Source: Chromobacterium subtsugae (GTDB lineage Bacteria > Pseudomonadota > Gammaproteobacteria > Burkholderiales > Chromobacteriaceae). From it: a stretch of DNA of 64,000 nucleotides. The notes below the pieces were generated by a model that saw only the letters and a program-made list of their open reading frames with translations, was not told where the DNA came from and made no database searches. Positions 33,546 through 41,404 of the stretch are shown piece after piece (position 1 is the stretch's first letter; every line of letters starts with the position of its first letter). The stretch is taken from positions 62,001 to 126,000 of the forward strand of contig NZ_JYKA01000011.1 of the NCBI RefSeq assembly GCF_001676875.1. The letters are read 5' to 3'. A program made the position numbers and the translations under genes.

Positions 33546-34943
33546 ATGGCCATGGATCTATTCGACGCAATTCACCTCGCCAGATTGCAGTTCGCCTTCA
33601 CGGTTTCCGTGCACATCATCTTTCCGGCGATCAGCATCGGGATGGCCAGCTTCCTGGCGGTGCTGGAATGGCGCTGGATCGCGACAGGCGACCGCGCCTA
33701 CAAGGACATGTACCTGTTCTGGTCGAAAATCTTCGCCATCGGCTTCGGGATGGGGGTGGTTTCCGGCGTGGTGATGGCTTATGAGTTCGGCACCAACTGG
33801 AGCGGCTTCTCCCGCGTGGCGGGGAATATCACCGGCCCGCTGCTGACCTACGAGGTGCTGACCGCGTTTTTTCTCGAAGCCGGCTTTCTCGGCATCATGC
33901 TGTTCGGCTGGGAGCGGGTCGGCCCGCGCGCGCACTTCTTCGCCACGCTGATGGTCGCGATCGGCACGCTGATTTCCACGTTCTGGATTCTCGCCTCCAA
34001 CAGCTTCATGCAGACGCCGCAAGGCTTTGCCATCGAAAACGGCCGCATCGTCCCGGTGGACTGGCTGAAGGTGATTTTCAATCCCTCGTTCCCGTACCGG
34101 CTCGCCCACATGACCATCGCCGCCTTCATCGTGGCGGGCTTCATCGTCGCCGCCTGCGGCGCCTGGCACCTGCTGCGCGGCCGCGACGACGCGCCGATCA
34201 AGCGCAGCTTCTCGATGGGGCTGTGGATCTTGCTGCTGCTGACGCCGATACAGATTCTGGTCGGCGACGCCCATGGCCTCAACACGCGCCAATACCAGCC
34301 CGCGAAGATCGCCGCCATCGAGGGGTTGTGGGAAACCGAGAAAGGCGGCACCGCGCTGAACCTGATCGGGCTGCCGGACATGCAGGCGGAAACGACGCGC
34401 TATGCGATCCAGGCGCCGCATCTTGGCAGCCTGATCCTCACCCATAGCTGGACCGGGGAGATCCGCGGCCTGAAGGAATTTCCGCCGCGGGACCGCCCCT
34501 ATTCGCCCATCCTGTTCTGGACTTTCCGCATCATGGCCGGCCTGGGCATGCTGATGCTGCTGACGGCGCTGCTCGGCCTGCTGCTGCGCCGCGGCGGCCG
34601 CCTCTACCATGCCCGCTGGTTTCAACGCCTGGTGCTGTGCATGGGGCCATCCGGCCTGGTGGCCTTGCTGGCCGGATGGATCACCACCGAAGTCGGCCGG
34701 CAGCCCTGGACCGTGTACGGCGTGCTGAGAACCGAAGACTCGGTATCTCCCATCACCGCCCAGCAGGCCGGCGTGTCGCTGCTGATTTTCGTGATCGTGT
34801 ATTTCCTGGTTTTCGGCGTGGGAGTCTACTACATGCTGAAACTGATGAAGCACGGCCCCGCCGCGCATGCCGCGCATGGCGAGCCGATGGCGCACCCGGG
34901 TTTGCACAATCGCGCGCTGGACATGCTGGAAGAAGAGGAGTAA
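33546..34943 (+). CDS. cydA: Cytochrome bd-type ubiquinol oxidase subunit I, cyanide-insensitive-like
   Basis: 465 residues, a short-Q-loop form similar to CioA. Heme ligands: His in FTVSVHIIFPAISIGM (about residue 20, heme b595), His in FPYRLAHMTIAAFIVAG (heme b558 region) and the GRQPW box in TTEVGRQPWTVYGVLRTE near residue 385. About nine membrane helices. With CydB it oxidises quinol and reduces O2 to water without pumping protons. ATG at 33546 or two codons later; AAGAG lies just upstream. It is followed by cydB after four bases. A second, diverged pair lies on the opposite strand at 38912-41336. Confidence 0.92.
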   Translation: MAMDLFDAIHLARLQFAFTVSVHIIFPAISIGMASFLAVLEWRWIATGDRAYKDMYLFWSKIFAIGFGMGVVSGVVMAYEFGTNWSGFSRVAGNITGPLLTYEVLTAFFLEAGFLGIMLFGWERVGPRAHFFATLMVAIGTLISTFWILASNSFMQTPQGFAIENGRIVPVDWLKVIFNPSFPYRLAHMTIAAFIVAGFIVAACGAWHLLRGRDDAPIKRSFSMGLWILLLLTPIQILVGDAHGLNTRQYQPAKIAAIEGLWETEKGGTALNLIGLPDMQAETTRYAIQAPHLGSLILTHSWTGEIRGLKEFPPRDRPYSPILFWTFRIMAGLGMLMLLTALLGLLLRRGGRLYHARWFQRLVLCMGPSGLVALLAGWITTEVGRQPWTVYGVLRTEDSVSPITAQQAGVSLLIFVIVYFLVFGVGVYYMLKLMKHGPAAHAAHGEPMAHPGLHNRALDMLEEEE

Positions 34944-34947
34944 TGCC

Positions 34948-35955
34948 ATGCAGATCGATCTTCCCGTCGTGTGGGCCGCGATCATCGGGCTGGGCGTCTT
35001 CATCTACGTGGTGCTGGACGGGTTCGACCTCGGCATTGGCTTGCTGTTTCCGTTTTTCGAGCTGAAAAACGAGCGGCAAGTGATGCTGAACACCATCGCG
35101 CCATTCTGGGATGGCAACGAGACCTTTCTCGTGCTGGGCGGCGCCGGCCTGTACGGCGCGTTCCCGGTGGTTTACTCCACCCTGCTGCCGGCCAACTACC
35201 TGCCCCTGATCATGATGGTGATCGGGCTGATCTTCCGCGGCGCCGCCTTCGAATTGCGCGCCAAGGCCAAGCGCACACAGCACTTGTGGGACCTGGCCTT
35301 CATCTGCGGCTCGGCGCTGGCGGCGTTCTGCCAGGGCATCGTGCTGGGCTCGCTGCTGCAAGGGATCAAAATCGCCGACGGGCAATTCGTCGGCGGGCCG
35401 TTCGACTGGCTCTCGCCGTTCAGCATCTTTTGCGGGATAGGCGTGCTGATCACCTACGCGACGCTGGGCTGCGCCTGGTTGATCCTGAAAACCGACGGCG
35501 AACTGCAGAGAAAGATGTTTTCCTTGATGCGGCCAATGGCCGGCACCTTGCTTGGCGTCATCGCCATCATCAGCCTGTGGACGGTGCTGGGCTTGCCCGC
35601 CGTCGCCTACCGCTGGTTTGGCAGCGGCCATCTCGGCTGGTTTCTGCCCGTGCCCATCCTGGTGCTGGCGTCGGTTTGGGGAGTCTACCGCGCGATCCGC
35701 CGGCAAAATGATTCCCTGCCTTTTCTCCTGACGCTGGCGCTGTGCTTTCTGGGCTACAGCGGCCTGGTCATCAGCATCTGGCCCAACATCATTCCGCCAT
35801 CGCTGACCATATGGCAGGCATCGTCCAGCCACTCCAGCCAGTTATTCGCGCTGGTCGGCACGGTGATCATCCTGCCCATCATTTTTGTCTACAACATCAT
35901 GCAATACCGCGTATTCCGGGGAAAGGTCCGCGAAGGCGACGCCGGTTATCATTGA
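34948..35955 (+). CDS. cydB: Cytochrome bd-type ubiquinol oxidase subunit II
   Basis: 335 residues with about eight membrane helices. MQIDLPVVWAAIIGLGVFIYVVLDGFDLGIG and FWDGNETFLVLGGAGLYGAFPVVYS are family signatures. It pairs with the subunit I encoded four bases upstream; AGAGGAG overlaps the end of cydA. In CioB-like fashion it ends with a short tail after VYNIMQYRVFRGK. It supports O2 reduction and structural stability of the complex. Confidence 0.93.
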   Translation: MQIDLPVVWAAIIGLGVFIYVVLDGFDLGIGLLFPFFELKNERQVMLNTIAPFWDGNETFLVLGGAGLYGAFPVVYSTLLPANYLPLIMMVIGLIFRGAAFELRAKAKRTQHLWDLAFICGSALAAFCQGIVLGSLLQGIKIADGQFVGGPFDWLSPFSIFCGIGVLITYATLGCAWLILKTDGELQRKMFSLMRPMAGTLLGVIAIISLWTVLGLPAVAYRWFGSGHLGWFLPVPILVLASVWGVYRAIRRQNDSLPFLLTLALCFLGYSGLVISIWPNIIPPSLTIWQASSSHSSQLFALVGTVIILPIIFVYNIMQYRVFRGKVREGDAGYH

Positions 35956-35986
35956 ACGGCGCCGCGGAATCCGCCCGGCGCGCGTG

Positions 35987-36133
35987 ATGATCATCCGGCC
36001 GATGCCCAATTGGTTCCGCATGCTGTTCGTGTGGAACGGCTCCGCGCCGCAGTCCATGATTCCCCAGCTGATATTTGCCGCATCGCCAACCCGCAAAAGC
36101 GGCGCCGCCCAGCCGGCTCAGGTCAGGATGTAA
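35987..36133 (+). pseudogene. 5' remnant of a bestrophin-family gene
   Basis: ATG at 35987 opens MIIRPMPNWFRMLFVWNGS and then APQSMIPQLIFAA, clearly similar to the start of the intact bestrophin on the other strand (MIVRSESSWLKLLFVWEGS, then VIRRIIPQLLFMA). After about 34 codons the similarity ends and an unrelated tail runs to a stop at 36133, inside the 3' end of the intact gene. The rest of the gene is missing. It lies just after cydB, where a co-transcribed bestrophin gene could once have been. Confidence 0.8.
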
Positions 36134-37008
36134 TGGCTGCCCACCCGCCAATCCGACGGCAGGGCTTCATCATTCAACTCCAGCACGGTGCGTTCTATGG
36201 TGCGCGTCATCGCATCCAGCGGCAGGCCGTTGGGCGAACAGGAAAACGGCTCGGCCAGCTCGCTGGCGATAGACTCCAGCGCGAACAAGGTATAAGACAG
36301 GAACACCGTGATGAAAGGCGTGGCGTAACTGATGATGTCCACCAGGCCGAACGGCAAGAACAGGCAGTAGATATATACGGTCCGGTGCAGCAATACCGAA
36401 TACACGAACGGAATCGGCGTCGATTTGATGCGCTCGCAGCCGCCTATCACATTGAAGATCTCGCCCATCTGCCCATCGCAGGCCAATAACTGCATGTCCG
36501 TCACCAGGCCTTGCCGATTCAACGCGTACAAGGCGCGGCGTGTTTCATGGCACAGCACGGTCGGTTTGTACGCTTTTCCCGCGCAGCTGGCATTTTCAAG
36601 CGCATCGCCGCGCAACTGGCTTTTCAGCAGGCTAGGCAGCAGCAACAGCTTGCGGATGATGGCCTCGCCCTCCGCCGCCATGGCCGGCTGGGCGCTCCGA
36701 ATGGAAATCACCATCGACGCCAGGCTGCGGATGGCGATCAGAAAGTGCCCCCACAGCTTGCGCGCCTCCCAATAGCGGTCGTAACTGGCATTGTTGCGGA
36801 ATGCCAGAAATATCGTCAGCGCCACGCCCACCAGCGTGAACGGCACGGTATTCAGAGGGATTTTATCGCCGAACACATGCCCATCGGTCAACAGCGCCAC
36901 CCCGCTGATCCCGGCCATGAACAAAAGCTGGGGGATGATCCGCCGAATAACCGACCCCTCCCAAACGAACAGCAGCTTCAGCCAGCTGCTTTCAGAGCGC
37001 ACAATCAT
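36118..37008 (-). CDS. Bestrophin-family (UPF0187) chloride channel-like membrane protein
   Basis: 296 residues. MIVRSESSWLKLLFVWEGSVIRRIIPQLL opens the protein, followed by a membrane helix and FRNNASYDRYWEARKLWGHFLIAIRSLA, the family's RW-rich signature. Further helices lie near 215-255 (VYSVLLHRTVYIYCLFLPFGLVDII) and the C terminus has LAEPFSCSPNGLPLDAMTRTIE. Bacterial bestrophins form pentameric ion channels, cation- or anion-selective. AGGA precedes the ATG. It is downstream of moaA on the minus strand after a 363-base gap. Confidence 0.92.
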   Translation of the reverse strand: MIVRSESSWLKLLFVWEGSVIRRIIPQLLFMAGISGVALLTDGHVFGDKIPLNTVPFTLVGVALTIFLAFRNNASYDRYWEARKLWGHFLIAIRSLASMVISIRSAQPAMAAEGEAIIRKLLLLPSLLKSQLRGDALENASCAGKAYKPTVLCHETRRALYALNRQGLVTDMQLLACDGQMGEIFNVIGGCERIKSTPIPFVYSVLLHRTVYIYCLFLPFGLVDIISYATPFITVFLSYTLFALESIASELAEPFSCSPNGLPLDAMTRTIERTVLELNDEALPSDWRVGSHYILT

Positions 37009-37371
37009 CTTGCATTCCTGAATCCATTAATCAAACCATGCCCGGCAAGCGCCCGTAAGACGCGAAACGGCGTCCGCCATGCCTGCCGCGCCAATCCATG
37101 CGGGCAGAAAGGCCTGAACCCAAAAACCTCTCCCCGTTGAAATCTTGCAGCGAGTGTCAAACAGCCGCGGCAGCCGAATAAGCCAGCCCGCCGCCCATCA
37201 CAGGCCACAGCGCCATCTTAATCAGCCGTCCGGCAAAGAAAGAGCACAGTTCCCCCCATCCAACGCAATACAGTTTCGATTGAAACAAACCGGCTGCAAT
37301 AAAAAACGGCACTACCCGCAGGGCAATGCCGCCTCTCGCATCCAACGAAGCATGGCGGGGAAAAACGCCGC
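37009..37371. other. 363-base intergenic region between bestrophin and moaA
   Basis: Contains a minus-strand open frame of about 51 codons from a GTG at 37312 to 37157. It reads VPFFIAAGLFQSKLYC and ends IKMALWPVMGGGLAYSAAAAV, which looks like a small membrane peptide or the tail of a lost membrane protein. It has no clear ribosome binding site and no recognised family. Nothing else is apparent. Confidence 0.35.
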
Positions 37372-38439
37372 TCAGCCCCCGACCAAGGACATCCGCACCG
37401 TCGGGTATTTTTTCCGTCCGTGCTCGCGATATTGCTCGCCGCGCCATTCGGAATAGCGGTCGTCCCGCGCGCGCCAGGCCGACGCGATGACGGTCTGCAA
37501 GGCGGCGGGAGAAACCTGCTCGCCAAGATAGGGGCGCAGATCGAGCGAGCGATTGGCGAACAGGCAGGTAAACAGCTGGCCGTCGGCGGAGACCCGGGCG
37601 CGGCTGCAGTCTCCGCAAAACGGCGCGGACATGCTGGAGATGAAGCCGACCTCGCCGCCGCCATCGGCGTACTGGAAATAGCGGGCGGTATCGCTGGCCC
37701 GCTCGACCGGCGCCGCGATCAACGCATGCCGCCGCTCGATCCGCTCCCGCACCTGCTCCGAACGCAAAACGCTGGCGCCGCTCCAGTTGGCTGCGCCGCC
37801 TACGTCCATGAATTCGATGAAGCGCACGGTGACGCCGCTATGGCGGAAATAGTCGGCGATGGGCAGGATCTGGCCGTCATTCAAGCCGTTCTGCACCACG
37901 GTGTTGATCTTGACCGGCGCCAGCCCAACCCGGCAGGCGGCCGCTATGCCGTCCAACACCCGCCCGACGCCGATGCCGACATCGTTCATCTGCCGGAAAA
38001 TGCCGTCGTCCAGGCTGTCCAGGCTTACCGTGACCCGTTCCAGCCCCGCGTCTTTCAGGCTTTGCGCCTTGGCGCCCAACAACACGCCATTGGTGGTCAT
38101 CGACACGGAAACGCTTTTTCCCGCCGGGGTGCTCAGCCGCGCCAGCGATTCGATCAAGCGCTCGATGTCCTTGCGCAGCAAGGGCTCGCCGCCGGTGATG
38201 CGTATTTTCTCCACCCCCAGCGCGACGAAGGCGCCCGCCATCTTGCGCATTTCGTCGAACGACAGCAGCTGGGCATGTTTCAGGAACGCATAGTCCTTGC
38301 CGAACACGTCTTTCGGCATGCAGTACGGACAGCGGAAATTGCACTTGTCGATTACCGACAGGCGCAGATCCAGCAACGGGCGCCGCAGCGCGTCCAACAC
38401 CGCCATTCCGCTCTTGTCTTGCGCTGACTGTTCGCTCAT
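37372..38439 (-). CDS. moaA: GTP 3',8-cyclase MoaA
   Basis: 355 residues from the ATG at 38439 (GGGGAGAG upstream); an in-frame ATG at 38460 is also possible. Radical-SAM cluster Cys-x3-Cys-x2-Cys is in DKCNFRCPYCMPKD. The second 4Fe-4S cluster is in SAPFCGDCSRARVSADGQLFTCLF. The C terminus ends GG, needed for activation in known MoaA proteins. It starts molybdopterin synthesis with MoaC. It follows ydeP-cydA-cydB-wHTH on the same strand, so it could supply cofactor for the molybdopterin-type YdeP enzyme encoded in the same cluster. Confidence 0.96.
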   Translation of the reverse strand: MSEQSAQDKSGMAVLDALRRPLLDLRLSVIDKCNFRCPYCMPKDVFGKDYAFLKHAQLLSFDEMRKMAGAFVALGVEKIRITGGEPLLRKDIERLIESLARLSTPAGKSVSVSMTTNGVLLGAKAQSLKDAGLERVTVSLDSLDDGIFRQMNDVGIGVGRVLDGIAAACRVGLAPVKINTVVQNGLNDGQILPIADYFRHSGVTVRFIEFMDVGGAANWSGASVLRSEQVRERIERRHALIAAPVERASDTARYFQYADGGGEVGFISSMSAPFCGDCSRARVSADGQLFTCLFANRSLDLRPYLGEQVSPAALQTVIASAWRARDDRYSEWRGEQYREHGRKKYPTVRMSLVGG

Positions 38440-38596
38440 CACGTCCGCTCTCCCCGCCATGCCTCAGACCTGCCCCATGGACGGCAAATGCGGCCCAGTC
38501 GGCTTCATGTGCGCCACTATAGCGGCTGAGCGCCGCCGCGAACGGTACAGTTGCCAGCCGTACTGACAGATACAGTTGCGCGGCCAAAGCGCCGGC

Positions 38597-38857
38597 TCAT
38601 GCCGCAAACAGTTCCCGGCAGGCACAAAGCCCCTCCTCTGTCAGCCAGGCGGTGCCGACGCAGCCGTCTTCGCGCATCGCCACCTCCACCAGCGCGCTGG
38701 CGCGCAGATAGCTCAGCCAGCGCCGCAGCGAGCTCATCGGCACGCCCGACTGCTTGGACAGCCGGGCCAGCGACCAAGGCCGCTCGCGGTCCTTCAGCGC
38801 GGCCTGCCACAGCTGGGCCAGCACCGCCAGCAAGACCTGATCGTTCGGTTCGTCCAT
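38597..38857 (-). CDS. Small winged-helix DNA-binding protein
   Basis: 86 residues from the ATG at 38857 (AAGGA seven bases upstream; a GTG precedes it immediately). Helix-turn-helix region: WSLARLSKQSGVPMSSLRRWLSYLRASALVEVAMRED, then a wing with GTAWLTEEG. It resembles MarR/ArsR-like mini regulators without a sensor domain. It lies between cydB and moaA on the minus strand and may regulate this respiratory cluster. Confidence 0.7.
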   Translation of the reverse strand: MDEPNDQVLLAVLAQLWQAALKDRERPWSLARLSKQSGVPMSSLRRWLSYLRASALVEVAMREDGCVGTAWLTEEGLCACRELFAA

Positions 38858-38911
38858 CACGTTTTCCTTATCATTGCGCCGGCCCCCGCATCCAGCCGCC
38901 GGCGAAACGCG

Positions 38912-39898
38912 TCAATGCGGCGCCAACGCCACCTTGCCGCGGAACAAATGGTATTGGTACAGGTTGTAGCCGATCATGATCGGCAGCACCGTGCCTATGC
39001 CCAGCAGCATGAAGGCCAGCGAGGCGCTGTTGGAGGCCGCCGCCGCAATCGTCAACTTGCCCGGCACCAGCCACGGGAATAGGCTGATGGCGAGCCCGGC
39101 AAACGACGCGGTGAACAGCAGGCAGGCGCCGACAAACGGGCTGTGCTCGCCGCCGGTGTAGACGGCGTACAGCACATAGACAAAGGCGAGCGCCGCCAGC
39201 AGGCCCAGCCCCATCAGCACATGCAGGGTGCCGCCATCCTGCCACCGCCCCAGGCCGACCGGGCTGAAATACAGCGTGCCCAGCGACACCACGATGGCGG
39301 CCAGCACCGTGGCGCACACCGACGCCACCGCGCCGCGGCGGGCGCGGTTTTGCAGTTGCCCCGTGGTTTTCTTCACCAACCAGGTCGCGCCCAGCAAGCT
39401 GTAGCCGGACGCCACGCCTATGGCCGTCACCGCCACGAACGCGTCCGCCTGGATGCCGGGCGCCAGGCCGCTGATCACCCGGCCCAGAATCAGGCCTTGC
39501 GCCAGCGCCGCCAGCAGGCTGCCGAGGCCGAACACCCGGTCCCAGAACGCCTTGCTGCCGCGGGCGAGATGGCGGAACTCGATGGACGCGCCGCGCATCA
39601 TGAAGCTGGCGATCAACGCCATCACCGGCACATACAGCTGGGTCATCAGCATGGCGTAAGCCGCGGGGAAAGCCCCGAACAGCGCGCCGCCCAGCGCCAC
39701 CAGCCAGGTTTCGTTGGCGTCCCAGACATGGCCGATCGACTGGATCATCAGATCCCGTTCATGCTGCTTGCGCTGGAACAGCGACAGGATGCCGACGCCC
39801 AGGTCGAAACCGTCGGTCACGACGTACAGCAAAAGCATCAGGCCGATGATGCCGAACCAGGCATGGCTCAGCAGCTCCTGCGTGGAAGTAGGTGTCAT
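38912..39898 (-). CDS. cydB: Cytochrome bd ubiquinol oxidase subunit II (second copy)
   Basis: 328 residues with about eight membrane helices; WFGIIGLMLLLYVVTDGFDLGVGIL and HVWDANETWLVALGGALFGAFPAAY are the CydB signatures. It diverges strongly from the copy at 34948, so the two pairs are old paralogues. AAGGA precedes the ATG. It follows cydA (39942-41336) by 43 bases. Confidence 0.93.
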   Translation of the reverse strand: MTPTSTQELLSHAWFGIIGLMLLLYVVTDGFDLGVGILSLFQRKQHERDLMIQSIGHVWDANETWLVALGGALFGAFPAAYAMLMTQLYVPVMALIASFMMRGASIEFRHLARGSKAFWDRVFGLGSLLAALAQGLILGRVISGLAPGIQADAFVAVTAIGVASGYSLLGATWLVKKTTGQLQNRARRGAVASVCATVLAAIVVSLGTLYFSPVGLGRWQDGGTLHVLMGLGLLAALAFVYVLYAVYTGGEHSPFVGACLLFTASFAGLAISLFPWLVPGKLTIAAAASNSASLAFMLLGIGTVLPIMIGYNLYQYHLFRGKVALAPH

Positions 39899-39941
39899 GG
39901 CAGTCTTTCCTTAATAACAATCAGTGGGGGCAGCAGGGGCG

Positions 39942-41336
39942 TCAGTGTTCGAAGCCGCGCGCTTGATCCAGCCGCTCCGGCATGGCCGCGGGACGCAGCG
40001 CCAGGTCCGGGCCTTTTTGCAGCCAGCGGCGGGCGAACACGAAGAAAGACGCCAGCATCACGACGAAGAAGACGCCGAACATCATGGTGCTGCCGCTCAG
40101 CGTAGCCGCAGGAATCGCCGATGCGGCGTGTTCGGTGCGCAGCATGCCGTAGACGGTCCACGGCTGACGCCCGACCTCGCGCACGATCCAGCCGCATTCC
40201 ACTGCGATGTAGGGCAAGGGAATGGCCAGCACCCAGGCCCACAGCAGCTTGCGCTGCGCCAGCAGGCTGTCCAGGCGGCCGCGCGCCTTGCGGATCGCGT
40301 ACATGCTCCAGAACGCCAGCGCCATGAACAGGAAACCGATGCCCGCCATCACGCGGAAGGCGTAGTACAGCAAGGGCAGCATCGGCGGCTGATCGGCCTT
40401 GGGAATGTCGCGCAGGCCCTTGATCTGCCCATGCAGCGTATGGGTGGCCAGCAGGCTGAGCATGCCGGGCACCTCCAGCGACCAGTCATTACGCTGCCGT
40501 TCGGCATTGGGCCAGGCGATCAGCGACCAATTGGCGCCGCTGCCCGGCGTATTGGTTTCCCAATGGCCTTCGATGGCCGCGCCCTTGGCCGGCTGGGTTT
40601 CAAACACATCCACCCCGCTGGAATCCCCCAACCAGATCTGCAGCGGCGCGGCGATCGCCAGCAACAGCAAGGCCAGGCGAAAAGACCGGGCGAAGAACGC
40701 CGGATGGCGGCGCTTGAGCAGATACCAGGCCGAAATGCCCGCCACCACCACCAGCCCGGTCTCCATCGCGGCGAACCACATATGGCTGACGCCCCACACC
40801 ATGTCCGGGTTGAAAATGGCGGCGAGATAGTCGGTCACCACCAGCTTGCCGCCCACCACGATGACGCCGGCCGGGGTTTGCAGCCAGGAATTGGCCACCA
40901 TGATCCAGAACGCCGACAGCGAGGAGCCGAAAGCCACCATGGCCGTGGCGAACAAGTGCATCTGGCGGGACACCTTGTCCCAGCCGAACATCATGATGCC
41001 GACGAAGCCGGCCTCCAGCATGAAGGCCATCGCGCCTTCAAAGCCCAGGATGTTGCCGAAGAACTGCCCGGTGTATTCGGAGAACGGCCCCCAGTTGGTG
41101 CCGAACTGAAACTCCATCGGGATGCCGGTGGCGACGCCGACGGCGAAGTTGAGCAGCAGCAGCTTGCTCCAGAAACGGGCGTGGTGGTACCAGACGAGAT
41201 TGCTGGTGCGCACCCACAGAGTTTCGACAATCACCAGAAAGCCGGACAGGCTGATGGTGAGGATGGGCCACAAGATGTGGAAGATCGCGGTCAGCGCGAA
41301 CTGGCCGCGCGCAAGATCCAGGGATTCGACAGACAT
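39942..41336 (-). CDS. cydA: Cytochrome bd ubiquinol oxidase subunit I (second copy)
   Basis: 464 residues from the ATG at 41336 (GGTGA upstream); further upstream ATG and GTG codons lack a ribosome binding site. Heme-ligand motifs: FALTAIFHILWPILTISLSGF (His about residue 19), GVSHMWFAAMETGLVVV, and GRQPW in VREVGRQPWTVYGMLRTE near residue 395. It has a short Q loop, as in the other copy, but a different sequence. It lies 68 bases after the ydeP stop in the minus-strand cluster ydeP-cydA-cydB. Confidence 0.93.
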   Translation of the reverse strand: MSVESLDLARGQFALTAIFHILWPILTISLSGFLVIVETLWVRTSNLVWYHHARFWSKLLLLNFAVGVATGIPMEFQFGTNWGPFSEYTGQFFGNILGFEGAMAFMLEAGFVGIMMFGWDKVSRQMHLFATAMVAFGSSLSAFWIMVANSWLQTPAGVIVVGGKLVVTDYLAAIFNPDMVWGVSHMWFAAMETGLVVVAGISAWYLLKRRHPAFFARSFRLALLLLAIAAPLQIWLGDSSGVDVFETQPAKGAAIEGHWETNTPGSGANWSLIAWPNAERQRNDWSLEVPGMLSLLATHTLHGQIKGLRDIPKADQPPMLPLLYYAFRVMAGIGFLFMALAFWSMYAIRKARGRLDSLLAQRKLLWAWVLAIPLPYIAVECGWIVREVGRQPWTVYGMLRTEHAASAIPAATLSGSTMMFGVFFVVMLASFFVFARRWLQKGPDLALRPAAMPERLDQARGFEH

Positions 41337-41404
41337 ATCAATCACCATAGGGAAAGCCACAGCCCGCCTTGCCTGCCGGGCTGCCGAAATTCAGGAAAAG
41401 CGCG

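Noticed and set aside
33546-41336. Recent tandem or inverted duplication of cydAB
   Set aside because: The two CydA and two CydB proteins differ too much; only a few motifs such as GRQPW are shared, so any duplication is ancient or the copies arrived separately.
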